DNA from: a bacterium
Lineage (GTDB): Bacteria; Armatimonadota; HRBIN16
Length of the DNA: 12,612 bases
NCBI GenBank assembly: GCA_025057335.1
Contig: JANWXG010000056.1
Coordinates: forward strand, 1 to 12,612
Reading direction: 5' to 3'
Shown: positions 1 through 6,381 of the stretch, one piece after another
Numbering within the stretch: the stretch's first letter is position 1
Layout: each line of letters opens with the position of its first letter
Translations under genes and position numbers: made by a program
The notes under the pieces: model-generated
What the model was told of the DNA's origin: nothing
What the model saw: the letters and a program-made list of their open reading frames with translations, nothing else
Databases searched by the model: none

Positions 1-749
1 AGGTTCTTCAGGTGCTGCTCGGCGGTTTGTGGTTTGTAGGGGCGTTGCCGCTCGCGTCGTGCGCCCAGATGCTTCAGCATCTCCTCGGTCACGTGCAGGG
101 GCACGCGCAGGAACGCCTCTTTCTTGTTGGGATATTCCAGGATGGCGTTGACAATCTTTTCGAGGTCGCCGATGGACAGCTTCTCGTTGCGCACCTTTTC
201 CACCAGGCGCAGCTGGGTGCTGACCTCCTTATTCAGGGGCAGCAGGGCGCGCGCGTGTCCCTCCGTGAAGGTGCCGTTGCCGTTCGCCGAGGGCGGCTTC
301 ATCAGCTCCTGCTGGATGACCTGCGGCAACTCCAGCAGCTCCAGGTGTCGGCGCAGGGTGGTCTCGCTGACGCCCAGCGTACGCGCCACCTGCTCCCAGC
401 TCATCATCGTCAGCAGCTTCTGGATTGCCTGCGCCCGCTCAATCGGGTTGAGGTCTTCGCGCTGGAAGTTTTCCAGCAGGGCATCGGCAGCCGCTTCCTC
501 ATCGGTCAGCTCGCGGATAATCGCGGGGATTTCGCTCAGCCCTGCCATCTGTGCCGCGCGGTAGCGGCGCTCGCCCATCACGATTTCGTAGCGTCCGTCG
601 GCGGTCGGGCGCACCACAATCGGCTCCAGTACGCCGCGCTCCTTGATGGACTGAGCCAGCTCCTGCAGCGTCTCCTCGTAAAAAGTCTGTCGCGGCTGAT
701 TCTTGCCAGTGACTATCTGCTCGAGCGGTATCATCTGCATGTCAGGCAT
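1..749 (-). CDS. parB: ParB/Spo0J-family chromosome partition protein (C-terminus outside window)
   Basis: Translating the minus strand from 749 gives 249 residues without a stop, running off the left edge. The N-terminal ParB domain shows the Arg-rich signature GERRYRAA at residues 59-66, which in the family binds CTP and helps spreading on DNA. It is followed by ENFQREDLNPIERA (93-106) and a helix-turn-helix at about 117-142 (SWEQVARTLGVSETTLRRHL), the parS-reading part. The C-terminal dimerisation domain lies outside. The ATG at 749 is preceded by GGGAGGG ten bases upstream; a second in-frame ATG at 740 is possible. ParB proteins usually follow parA, but the DNA upstream of this start holds a divergent gene, so any parA would be to the left or elsewhere. 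Family assignment is firm. A chromosomal Spo0J-type role is likely, and a plasmid or Noc-like paralogue is not excluded. Confidence 0.93.
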   Translation of the reverse strand, partial: MPDMQMIPLEQIVTGKNQPRQTFYEETLQELAQSIKERGVLEPIVVRPTADGRYEIVMGERRYRAAQMAGLSEIPAIIRELTDEEAAADALLENFQREDLNPIERAQAIQKLLTMMSWEQVARTLGVSETTLRRHLELLELPQVIQQELMKPPSANGNGTFTEGHARALLPLNKEVSTQLRLVEKVRNEKLSIGDLEKIVNAILEYPNKKEAFLRVPLHVTEEMLKHLGARRERQRPYKPQTAEQHLKN

Positions 750-845
750 CTCAGGAAGTCCCTCCCTGTGTCTCTTCACAGATTCCTTTCCATACCCGCC
801 CCTGCTGAAAACCCGTATCGCTGCGGGTTTCCACCGTTGTCCCCT

Positions 846-873
846 TTGCTCCACGCTCCCGCAAGCCGATAAT
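846..873 (+). promoter_or_regulatory. Possible sigma-70 promoter of the small-gene cluster
   Basis: TTGCTC at 846-851 and GATAAT at 868-873 are separated by 16 bases, about 35 bases upstream of the start codon at 909. The -10 is good and the -35 only half matches. It lies in the 159-base divergent interval between parB and the STAS-like gene. Prediction by eye only. Confidence 0.35.
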
Positions 874-908
874 AACCTTAGAACATCCAGAGGCATCAAG
901 CGGGACCC

Positions 909-1313
909 ATGGAACAAGCAGCGCGTTTCGACACCCTGTTGGTTTGCGGAGTGCCTGTACTGCAGTGGCGTGGGGCGGCAACTGAGACAGCGATTCGTCA
1001 CTGCCAGCAGATACTGCAGGCGCTGGCCCGTCACGGGTATCGTGAGGTAGTTCTGGACCTGCAGCAGGTAGCGCTCTCTGCCCCACAGGGATGGCAACGC
1101 TTTCTCCGCACTCTGGAGAAGACATTGCCTGCTTACCTGCATGCGGAGGTCGTGTTGCCTGCAGAGCGCCAGTCCGAACGTTCTCTCAAACGGATACGGG
1201 TTGTGCCGTCTACCGCCCTCGCGCTGAGCCATCTCACCCGATTGCCACTGGCTAGTCTACAGGGGGCACAGGTAACGCACATCAGCTGGCAAGAATTCAA
1301 GGATGAGGAGTGA
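909..1313 (+). CDS. Small STAS-like (anti-sigma-factor-antagonist-like) protein, function unknown
   Basis: A 134-residue soluble protein with no signal peptide or membrane segment. Residues 7-62 follow the order of a STAS domain: an opening strand (FDTLLVCGVPVLQW), a helix (ETAIRHCQQILQALARHG), the strand VVLDLQQV at 47-54, then the position where the family has its phosphorylatable serine, here LSAPQGW, followed by another helix. STAS proteins act in partner switching with anti-sigma factors and kinases. The usual D-S-S/T loop is not clearly kept, so phosphoregulation is doubtful. No strong Shine-Dalgarno precedes the ATG. The stop sits six bases before the ATG of the next gene, so the two are probably co-transcribed and translationally linked. 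The STAS likeness is my reading of the pattern; it could be an unrelated alpha/beta protein. Confidence 0.7.
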   Translation: MEQAARFDTLLVCGVPVLQWRGAATETAIRHCQQILQALARHGYREVVLDLQQVALSAPQGWQRFLRTLEKTLPAYLHAEVVLPAERQSERSLKRIRVVPSTALALSHLTRLPLASLQGAQVTHISWQEFKDEE

Positions 1314-1318
1314 GTTGC

Positions 1319-1534
1319 ATGGAGCAAAAGCAGCCGACAGACTTGAAAGTGGTGCGCATTATCGACCCCTCGCTGTGCGTGGAGTGTCGATTCGCCTATA
1401 TCGCGACAGTGGAGCTAGTGGACGGTAGTCTCAAAGAGATGCTCTACTGCCGTCGACTGGACTGTGATAACTGGGATTACGCGGACTGGGAGGAAGAGGA
1501 ATGGAAGGCGCTGTGGGGCGAGGAGGCTGCATAG
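1319..1534 (+). CDS. Small four-cysteine acidic protein, unknown function
   Basis: The chosen ATG at 1319 has GAGGAG eight bases upstream, within the end of the preceding gene. A GTG at 1310 would add three residues but has no ribosome site of its own. The 71-residue product has cysteines at 20, 23, 44 and 49 (CVEC then CRRLDC), the number and rough spacing of a small zinc-binding knuckle or ribbon. It ends in a strongly acidic, Trp-rich tail (DNWDYADWEEEEW). No signal peptide or membrane segment is visible. I do not recognise the family. Zinc or iron-sulfur binding is inference from the cysteines alone. It overlaps the next small ORF by 34 bases. Confidence 0.72.
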   Translation: MEQKQPTDLKVVRIIDPSLCVECRFAYIATVELVDGSLKEMLYCRRLDCDNWDYADWEEEEWKALWGEEAA

Positions 1535-1719
1535 CGCTGTGGGAGCGATATGAACCATCCCACTCCACTGCCACACTGTGCCTGCTCCGACGGCTGAGGC
1601 AGATTTCGGCGGAGCAGACGTTGCTCGCCGTAGCACGGCTGGAGGGGCTAGAGCAGAAGCTCCAGCAGGCTCTCCTGTGGGGAAGCCGAGGGGACGTCGC
1701 GCTCCATGCCGAAACTTAG
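1501..1719 (+). CDS. Possible small leucine-rich protein, unknown
   Basis: A 72-residue ORF that begins inside the end of the four-cysteine gene in another frame. It fills the space up to the convergent pyrF stop, leaving seven bases. GGGAGG lies seven bases before the ATG, although that purine-rich stretch also encodes the acidic tail of the upstream gene and may be coincidental. Residues 22-60 look like two amphipathic helices rich in Leu, Arg and Gln (LCLLRRLRQI, LEGLEQKLQQALL). Overlap, position and helix pattern favour a real translationally coupled gene; small size and lack of a known family count against it. Confidence 0.42.
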   Translation: MEGAVGRGGCIALWERYEPSHSTATLCLLRRLRQISAEQTLLAVARLEGLEQKLQQALLWGSRGDVALHAET

Positions 1720-1726
1720 GACAGAC

Positions 1727-2455
1727 CTACAACAGTTGAGGCGACAGCAAGCCCTTCTCTAGTTCCTCGACGATAGCAGCGGCCCGCGCCGCTGGGTCGT
1801 TGTGTGCCGTGACAGAACGTCCCACCACCAGATAGTCCGCCCCTGCTCGCAAGGCGCGCGCCGGCGTCGCGACGCGCCGCTGGTCGCCTGCGCTTTCCCC
1901 CTTCAGACGGATGCCAGGGGTCACAATCAGAAAGCCTTCCCCTAGTCGTCGACGCAACCTGCCTGCCTCCTGCGCTGACGCCACGACGCCGTCCATCCCC
2001 GCCTCCTTTGCCAGCGTCGCCAAATGTAGCACTTGATTCACCGCTCCACGCCGCGTGCCCACCTGCTCGCGCAGCTCCTGCGAGGAGAGGCTGGTCAACA
2101 CGGTCACCGCCACCAGCAGGGGCGGTTTGGGGGCGGAGTGCGCCGCCTCCACCGCCGCCTCCATCATGGCGCGTCCGCCCGAAGCATGCACGTTCACCAT
2201 CCACACGCCCATCCGCGCAATCGCTCGCACCGCCCGCGCTACCGTGTGGGGAATGTCGTGCAGTTTGGCGTCGTAGAAGAGGCGTTCTGCCCCAGCCTCG
2301 TGCAGGCGGTCGAAGATACCGAAGCCCGCTGCGTGCACCAGCTCCAGCCCCACCTTAAAACCGCCCACATAGGGCGACAACATCCGTACCCAGCCCACCG
2401 CCTGCTCGAGGTCGGAGGTATCCAGCGCAATCAGAATTCGCTCTCGGGCTTGCAT
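1727..2455 (-). CDS. pyrF: Orotidine-5'-phosphate decarboxylase (PyrF)
   Basis: Catalyses the last step of UMP synthesis, decarboxylating OMP in the cytoplasm. The 242-residue TIM barrel is of normal length for the short bacterial (type 1) enzymes. It keeps the signature DAKLHDIPHT at 62-71, where Lys64 and Asp62/Asp67 belong to the catalytic charged network. The FKVGLEL strand at 33-39 carries the conserved Lys, TPGIR at 179-183 and GRSVT at 212-216 form the phosphate-binding loops, and DQRRVATP is at 191-198. The ATG at 2455 lies 25 bases inside the 3' end of pyrD and has only a weak ribosome site (GAAGCG), so translation is probably coupled to pyrD. Last gene of the pyrK-pyrD-pyrF operon; no terminator hairpin is visible behind it. 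Confidence 0.96.
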   Translation of the reverse strand: MQARERILIALDTSDLEQAVGWVRMLSPYVGGFKVGLELVHAAGFGIFDRLHEAGAERLFYDAKLHDIPHTVARAVRAIARMGVWMVNVHASGGRAMMEAAVEAAHSAPKPPLLVAVTVLTSLSSQELREQVGTRRGAVNQVLHLATLAKEAGMDGVVASAQEAGRLRRRLGEGFLIVTPGIRLKGESAGDQRRVATPARALRAGADYLVVGRSVTAHNDPAARAAAIVEELEKGLLSPQLL

Positions 2456-3369
2456 CGCTTCACTGTGCCTACGATGTCCTTCACGTCCTTTTCGCCCTGC
2501 TCGCGCAGGTACTGCTCGATGCCCTCCAGCACCTCAATGCTCACGCGCGGGTTGAGGTAGTTCGCCGTGCCCACCGCGACCGCCGACGCCCCCGCTAGCA
2601 GAAACTCCACGGCGTCGGTCGCGTTCATTATCCCTCCCATGCCGATGAGGGGCACCTTCACTGCCTGCGCCACCTGCCACACCATATACAGCGCCAGAGG
2701 CTTAATGGCTGGTCCCGACAAGCCGCCTGTGATGTTCGCCAGTTTGAAGCGACGTGTTTTGGCGTCGATTGCCGTGCCCACGAACGTGTTCACCAGGCTG
2801 AGGATGTCCGCCCCGCCGTCCACCGCCGCCCGCGCGTTCACGGTAATGTCGGTCACATTGGGTGAGAGCTTCACTATCAGGGGCAGGCGAGTGCGCCTGC
2901 GCACGCGGGAGACCACCTTGCGCGTCGCTTCAGGGTCTACACCGAAGTGGATGCCCCCTTTCTCCTGGTTGGGGCAGGAGATGTTCAGCTCCAGCGCGTG
3001 CACGCCGTCCACTCCATCCAGTCGCTCCGCCAGCTGCTCGAACTCCTCATAGGAGTCGCCCGCGATGTTGACGATGACCGCGCACCGATACTGGCGCAGG
3101 AAGGGTAGCTTCTCGTGGATGAAGGCTTCCACGCCCACGTTCTGCAAGCCGATAGAATTCAGACAACCTGCTGCCGTTTCTACCATGCGCGGCATGGGAT
3201 TGCCTGCACGTGGATGCAAAGTGGTACCTTTCACCATAATCCCGCCCAGACGGTTCAGGTCTACCAGGTCAGCGTATTCGCTGCCGTAGCCGAACGTGCC
3301 CGACGCCACCAGCACCGGGTTCTGCAGACGCAGCGGACCCAGCTGCACCTCCATCTTGACCTTGCTCAT
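2431..3369 (-). CDS. pyrD: Dihydroorotate dehydrogenase, class 1B catalytic subunit (PyrD)
   Basis: Oxidises dihydroorotate to orotate with FMN and, as the class 1B form, hands electrons to PyrK. The 312-residue barrel has the class 1 active-site loop NISCPN with catalytic Cys132 (class 2 enzymes have Ser there). It also has ASGTFGYG near residue 22, LNSIGLQN at 70-77, IVKLSPN with the conserved Lys, and phosphate-loop segments GMGGI and AVAVGTA. I chose the ATG at 3369 because its first bases form an ATGA overlap with the pyrK stop and GGAGGT lies nine bases upstream. An ATG two codons earlier is too close to that site, and longer readings extend into low-complexity sequence inside pyrK. The adjacency to pyrK supports class 1B rather than class 1A. 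pyrF overlaps its 3' end. Confidence 0.96.
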   Translation of the reverse strand: MSKVKMEVQLGPLRLQNPVLVASGTFGYGSEYADLVDLNRLGGIMVKGTTLHPRAGNPMPRMVETAAGCLNSIGLQNVGVEAFIHEKLPFLRQYRCAVIVNIAGDSYEEFEQLAERLDGVDGVHALELNISCPNQEKGGIHFGVDPEATRKVVSRVRRRTRLPLIVKLSPNVTDITVNARAAVDGGADILSLVNTFVGTAIDAKTRRFKLANITGGLSGPAIKPLALYMVWQVAQAVKVPLIGMGGIMNATDAVEFLLAGASAVAVGTANYLNPRVSIEVLEGIEQYLREQGEKDVKDIVGTVKRCKPESEF

Positions 3370-4181
3370 GCCCATACCACCTCCGCCGCGTCGAAGACGG
3401 GACCGTCTACACACGCCCGCTTGTAGTCGATTCCGTTGGACGTGCGCACTTTCACCGCGCAGCCGAGACACACTCCCAGCCCACAGGGCATCATTGTCTC
3501 CATCGAGACCTGGCAGGGCAGGTCGTGCTTCTGAGCGAACTTCGCCACCGCCTCCAGCATGGCGGAGGGACCGCAGGCATATACCTGACAGCGTCCGCTG
3601 GGCAGTTCGCCACGTTGGCTCAGTCCCTTCAGGATGTCCGTGACCTTGCCTTTTTCCCCTAGACTACCGTCCTCTGTCACCGCCCACAGGTGCACTCCGA
3701 GCTCCGCAAAATGCTCCTGGCATACCAGCAGGTCGTGCCGTCGCGCGCCATTGACTACCACCACCTGCTGGCGAGGCACCCCCTTCTGCACCAGCTCCTC
3801 CGCCAGCAGATACAGCGGCGGCGCGCCGACACCTCCAGCCACCAGCACGTGCAACACCTCGCCCGCTGGTTGGCGCACGAGGAAACGGTTACCCAAGGGC
3901 CCCACCACGAAGACGGTATCGCCACGCCTTTTCTGCGCTAGCAGCTGAGTAAGCGTCCCCCGCACCAGGTATATCACCGAAAAGTCGCCCCGTTCGGGGA
4001 AGGTACGAAACACGCTGAACGGTCGCCCAAATAGAGGCTCGTAACCGCTTTGCACCCGCATCTGCACGAATTGCCCAGGCTGAGCGTGCCGGGCGACGAC
4101 AGGGGAGTGCAGCTGTATCTCGAACTGGCTGGTCGCTACTTGTCGGTTCGCGACCACCTCACAGTACTCCGCGCACCGCAT
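3366..4181 (-). CDS. pyrK: Dihydroorotate dehydrogenase B electron-transfer subunit (PyrK)
   Basis: Partner of PyrD in the class 1B heterotetramer; carries FAD and a [2Fe-2S] cluster and passes electrons from dihydroorotate to NAD+. The 271-residue protein shows the ferredoxin-reductase order. The FAD-binding motif is RPFSVF at 53-58, the FAD/NAD loop is GPLGNRF at 94-100, the nucleotide-binding AGGVGAPPL is at 115-123, and the CGP element is at 203-205. A C-terminal cluster has Cys233, Cys238, Cys241 and Cys257 in the family's CGxGxCxGC...C spacing. Length is normal. The ATG at 4181 has GAGG seven to ten bases upstream. It is the first gene of the operon and shares an ATGA overlap with pyrD. 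No PyrR-type attenuator could be recognised upstream. Confidence 0.95.
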   Translation of the reverse strand: MRCAEYCEVVANRQVATSQFEIQLHSPVVARHAQPGQFVQMRVQSGYEPLFGRPFSVFRTFPERGDFSVIYLVRGTLTQLLAQKRRGDTVFVVGPLGNRFLVRQPAGEVLHVLVAGGVGAPPLYLLAEELVQKGVPRQQVVVVNGARRHDLLVCQEHFAELGVHLWAVTEDGSLGEKGKVTDILKGLSQRGELPSGRCQVYACGPSAMLEAVAKFAQKHDLPCQVSMETMMPCGLGVCLGCAVKVRTSNGIDYKRACVDGPVFDAAEVVWA

Positions 4182-4285
4182 GAAACACCTCGTTCACGAT
4201 TTCCCTTTGCCAATTCAGTTTACCCGAGGATAAATCCTGCTCAGTGGGCGAGGCGTCTGGCGTCTCGATATCTTGCAGTTGACCT

Positions 4286-4315
4286 CACCCCCAGCCCCTC
4301 TTCCAGCAGGAGAGG
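4286..4315. repeat. Copy 1 of CACCCCC...CCCCTCTTCCAGC hairpin repeat
   Basis: About 30 bases nearly identical to 8225-8256 (one indel and two substitutions over the core). CCTCTTCC and GGAGAGG pair with one bulged T around an AGCA loop. Similar CCCCTC/GAGGGG intergenic elements are common in several GC-rich bacterial phyla. Here it lies between divergent promoters, so it is unlikely to be a terminator of either neighbour. Confidence 0.6.
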
Positions 4316-4320
4316 AGCGA

Positions 4321-4338
4321 GGCACACTGTTGTGTGCC
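4321..4338. repeat. Perfect 7-bp hairpin GGCACAC/GTGTGCC
   Basis: GGCACAC and GTGTGCC pair perfectly around a TGTT loop. No T-tract follows on either strand. Second of three adjacent stem-loops upstream of pyrK. Confidence 0.55.
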
Positions 4339-4374
4339 ACACGACAAAACAACCTCACACGCCTGCAGCCGTCT

Positions 4375-4397
4375 CCCTTCTCCTGTTGGGAGAAGGG
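4375..4397. repeat. Perfect 9-bp hairpin CCCTTCTCC/GGAGAAGGG
   Basis: Nine perfect pairs around a TGTTG loop, third in the series. No T-run follows on either strand, so a simple intrinsic terminator is unlikely. It may be a REP-like repeat or part of a leader if a pyr transcript starts this far upstream. Confidence 0.55.
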
Positions 4398-4425
4398 GGA
4401 TGAGGGAATGACATGCAACCCACAT

Positions 4426-4452
4426 GTCATGCTGAGCCAAAGGCGAGGCATC
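4426..4452. repeat. Single end of GTCATGCTGAGC repeat family
   Basis: GTCATGCTGAGCC followed by GGCGAGGCATCTC matches the left end of the two complete elements at 8584 and 8678, but the matching right end (GCTCAGAATGAC) is absent. It is therefore a truncated or eroded copy. The right boundary is approximate. Confidence 0.55.
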
Positions 4453-4523
4453 TCTACACACCTCACGGCGTTCACCTGACACTGAAGCGGGTACCGTGTA
4501 GACCTGCTCTGGGAATACTGTAT

Positions 4524-4555
4524 TGTCAAGAAATTTTTACTTTAAGTGCTTGACA
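4524..4555. promoter_or_regulatory. TGTCAAG / CTTGACA inverted repeat overlapping the -35 box
   Basis: TGTCAAG at 4524-4530 and its exact complement CTTGACA at 4549-4555 are separated by an 18-base AT-rich spacer. The right arm contains the -35 hexamer of the promoter at 4550. The placement suits an operator, but part of the right arm is simply the -35 consensus, so chance is possible. Confidence 0.35.
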
Positions 4556-4577
4556 CGGGGGCGGTTGATAATAAGAT
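4550..4577 (+). promoter_or_regulatory. Sigma-70-type promoter of the three-gene exported cluster
   Basis: A perfect -35 TTGACA at 4550-4555, a 16-base spacer and TAAGAT at 4572-4577 as -10. The expected start is near 4584, giving a leader of about 25 bases that contains GGAGGAGGT before the ATG at 4609. The surrounding sequence is markedly more AT-rich than the pyr genes. Confidence 0.65.
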
Positions 4578-4608
4578 AGAAGCATGAACAGGAAAGGAGG
4601 AGGTATTC

Positions 4609-5238
4609 ATGATGCGCACGCTCTTGATAACGCTAAGCGTCTTTGTAGTCGCCCTTGCTAATGCAGCCGCCCAAGTGGTAGTAACATGGAATCCCCTAAG
4701 GCTACAAGGTGGCGATAGCGCTACGGGTCCTGGGTTCAGCTCCTCTGCCACATACAACTGGGACGCTAGTAACCTCTGGACACGAGCTGAGGCAGCTGTG
4801 TGGTGGCTGAATGACCCGAGCGTCACAACGACCGCACACGCCCGAATTGTAGCGAGCCAGACAGGCAGCATTATCTCATCTGGCAACTACAATTCTCTAA
4901 AAGTGTGGGGACGCATCACACACCACGCCTCTGCTCAAATCACATTCTTCAACGGTCAGCTTACCCAATACTACCGCTCTCTGGGAACTGTTAGAGTAGA
5001 TAGCCATAATGGTGGTCTGCTATCCTGGGAAAGGGAAAGTTCCGTCCCGTGGGGCACAGGATATACGCCTAGAGACGGCTGGTTTCTGCTGGCGGATATT
5101 CCCAACTGGAACCAGTCACCTGTTGAGCTATATCGAGAAAGTACCTCACAAGCGAGGTGTTCCCGTACTGGTATCAACTTACTGGCTGAAAGAGTAGAGA
5201 CCACTGTGAGTATCCTCGTGGAAGGATACAACAGGTAA
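4609..5238 (+). CDS. Small secreted protein with Sec signal peptide, unknown function
   Basis: A 209-residue protein. Residues 1-21 are a clear signal peptide: Arg3, a hydrophobic core (LLITLSVFVVAL) and an Ala-x-Ala site at 19-21, so cleavage before Gln22 is expected. There is no lipobox. The mature part of about 188 residues is rich in Thr, Ser, Asn and Trp and alternates polar and hydrophobic residues as beta-sheet secreted proteins do; it has one cysteine and no membrane anchor. I recognise no family. The start has GGAGGAGGT immediately upstream; the ATG at 4612 is an equally good start and would drop one Met. It is the first gene behind the promoter at 4550 and has visibly lower GC and different codon use from the pyr operon. 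It probably heads the three-gene unit reaching 8208. Confidence 0.85.
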   Translation: MMRTLLITLSVFVVALANAAAQVVVTWNPLRLQGGDSATGPGFSSSATYNWDASNLWTRAEAAVWWLNDPSVTTTAHARIVASQTGSIISSGNYNSLKVWGRITHHASAQITFFNGQLTQYYRSLGTVRVDSHNGGLLSWERESSVPWGTGYTPRDGWFLLADIPNWNQSPVELYRESTSQARCSRTGINLLAERVETTVSILVEGYNR

Positions 5239-5245
5239 ACGGCGA

Positions 5246-5277
5246 AGGAGAAACATGCATACATGCATGTCTCTCCT
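5246..5277. promoter_or_regulatory. 32-bp near-perfect dyad between the secreted-protein gene and the next gene
   Basis: Two 15-base arms, AGGAGAAACATGCAT and ATGCATGTCTCTCCT, are complementary except for one pair and are separated by two bases. It starts eight bases after the TAA at 5238 and ends 17 bases before the ATG at 5295. No T-run follows, so it is not a standard terminator. It could be an operator, an mRNA processing or stability hairpin, or a site that blocks the ribosome-binding region of the next gene. Confidence 0.6.
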
Positions 5278-5294
5278 CGCGGGGGTTGAAGCGG

Positions 5295-6371
5295 ATGAGA
5301 TCTCTGAGCTTCAATACTACCCAAGTTGCCTACGACCCTGAAAACGGTTCACCGCGTGCCAGACGTGACTGGGTAATTCACTCCGCTGGTGCCAGCCTCT
5401 TGCGTGCAGAGGTCAGACAAGCGAAGGAGCTGGCTATGGGGCATGAGGAATATATTCGTTACCTCATCATCGTCAACCATGACCACTTCTGGTTCAAGCG
5501 ATACGAAAGTCAACTAGCTCCGCAGTGGGTATACCATCATCGGATATCGAGATACGTTCCCTACTCTGACTATTACTATACCCCCAACGACTCTGACCTC
5601 TTCTACCGTCACTGCGCTGGCGCGAGTCTGCTCCTGCGGCAGCTGTCCCCCCTGGAACCAGTGAAAGCAGCGCCGTTCGGGGTATCTCTGAAAACACCTG
5701 TACTCTGCCCATATCCTCACGTTACCCACGCTGTGGCGGGCGAGTGGTCAGACGGAGCAACTATGCCCACACTCCTACAGGGACGGGACTACGCGAACAG
5801 AGAGGTCTGGCGCACGCAAATCACTGTTTCTGGCAAACGGCTCAGTCAGGCGATAACCACTGTGAAGGAGGGCTTCCTGTTTCAGCGGGTCATGCAAGGG
5901 TATGGAGACCCCGCGAAGGAAGACATCCACTACTTCATCACGCGCACAAAACTGCGTCTACCTGCGCGGCGCATTGTGAAACGGTACAAGATGTGGCAAG
6001 GCAGACCCGTGTTGAGGGTGGTAGAAGGTTTCGAGAAGCGTCGCTTTACCCTGCTGGAGTTCTCGAATTACGCCACAGTGGACGTGGACGAGAAATGGTT
6101 CCGCCTGCAGGAGAAACCTAACTTCGATGCAGCAGAAGAGCTGAAGCATATCCCACGGCCGAAGGTAATCCGCCCGCCATATGTGGAACCTCCGCCGGAG
6201 GCTTTTCTAGAACACCCTGCTAAGCGAGAGGGTTTGAGAAGGGTACGCAACTCGCCCAAAGCGCTAACTTATCCAGCAGCGTTCGCGCATTTCCATTTCG
6301 AACAAACGTTCCTCCTGGCGGTGATGGAAAACATCATGCTCTGGCAGCATGGCTATTCACTCTTGCCGTGA
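5295..6371 (+). CDS. Trp/Tyr-rich protein of unknown function, second gene of exported cluster
   Basis: A 358-residue protein starting at ATG 5295, where GGGGG lies nine bases upstream; an in-frame TTG at 5286 would add three residues. No signal peptide or membrane segment is visible, which is odd between two exported neighbours. The first half is rich in Trp, Tyr and His (NHDHFWFKRY at 61-70, DYYYTP at 92-97). The sequence HxAGASLL occurs twice, at 29-36 and 107-114, suggesting an internal duplication. Around 234-275 the pattern GRPVLRVVEG...FTLLEFSNYATVDVDEKWF recalls the strands of LolA/RseB-like beta-sheet carriers, but this is a weak visual likeness. The stop is ten bases before the ATG of the next gene, so the two are surely co-transcribed. 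Confidence 0.78.
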   Translation: MRSLSFNTTQVAYDPENGSPRARRDWVIHSAGASLLRAEVRQAKELAMGHEEYIRYLIIVNHDHFWFKRYESQLAPQWVYHHRISRYVPYSDYYYTPNDSDLFYRHCAGASLLLRQLSPLEPVKAAPFGVSLKTPVLCPYPHVTHAVAGEWSDGATMPTLLQGRDYANREVWRTQITVSGKRLSQAITTVKEGFLFQRVMQGYGDPAKEDIHYFITRTKLRLPARRIVKRYKMWQGRPVLRVVEGFEKRRFTLLEFSNYATVDVDEKWFRLQEKPNFDAAEELKHIPRPKVIRPPYVEPPPEAFLEHPAKREGLRRVRNSPKALTYPAAFAHFHFEQTFLLAVMENIMLWQHGYSLLP

Positions 6372-6381
6372 GGGGGCAGCA

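Larger units (their letters stand above)
4182..4608. other. Divergent intergenic region between pyrK and the secreted-protein gene
   Basis: 427 bases without a credible gene. It must hold the pyr promoter reading leftward (not located by eye) and the rightward promoter at 4550-4577. In between are three consecutive hairpins (4297-4315, 4321-4338, 4375-4397), one end of a genome-repeat element at 4426, and a tandem GGCGTCT doublet near 4250. The ORFs that cross it in several frames run through the repeats and look like shadows. Confidence 0.7.

Noticed and set aside
12..872. Plus-strand ORF of 286 residues opposite parB
   Set aside because: It is antisense to the clearly conserved ParB reading frame and its composition is that of a reverse-strand shadow.
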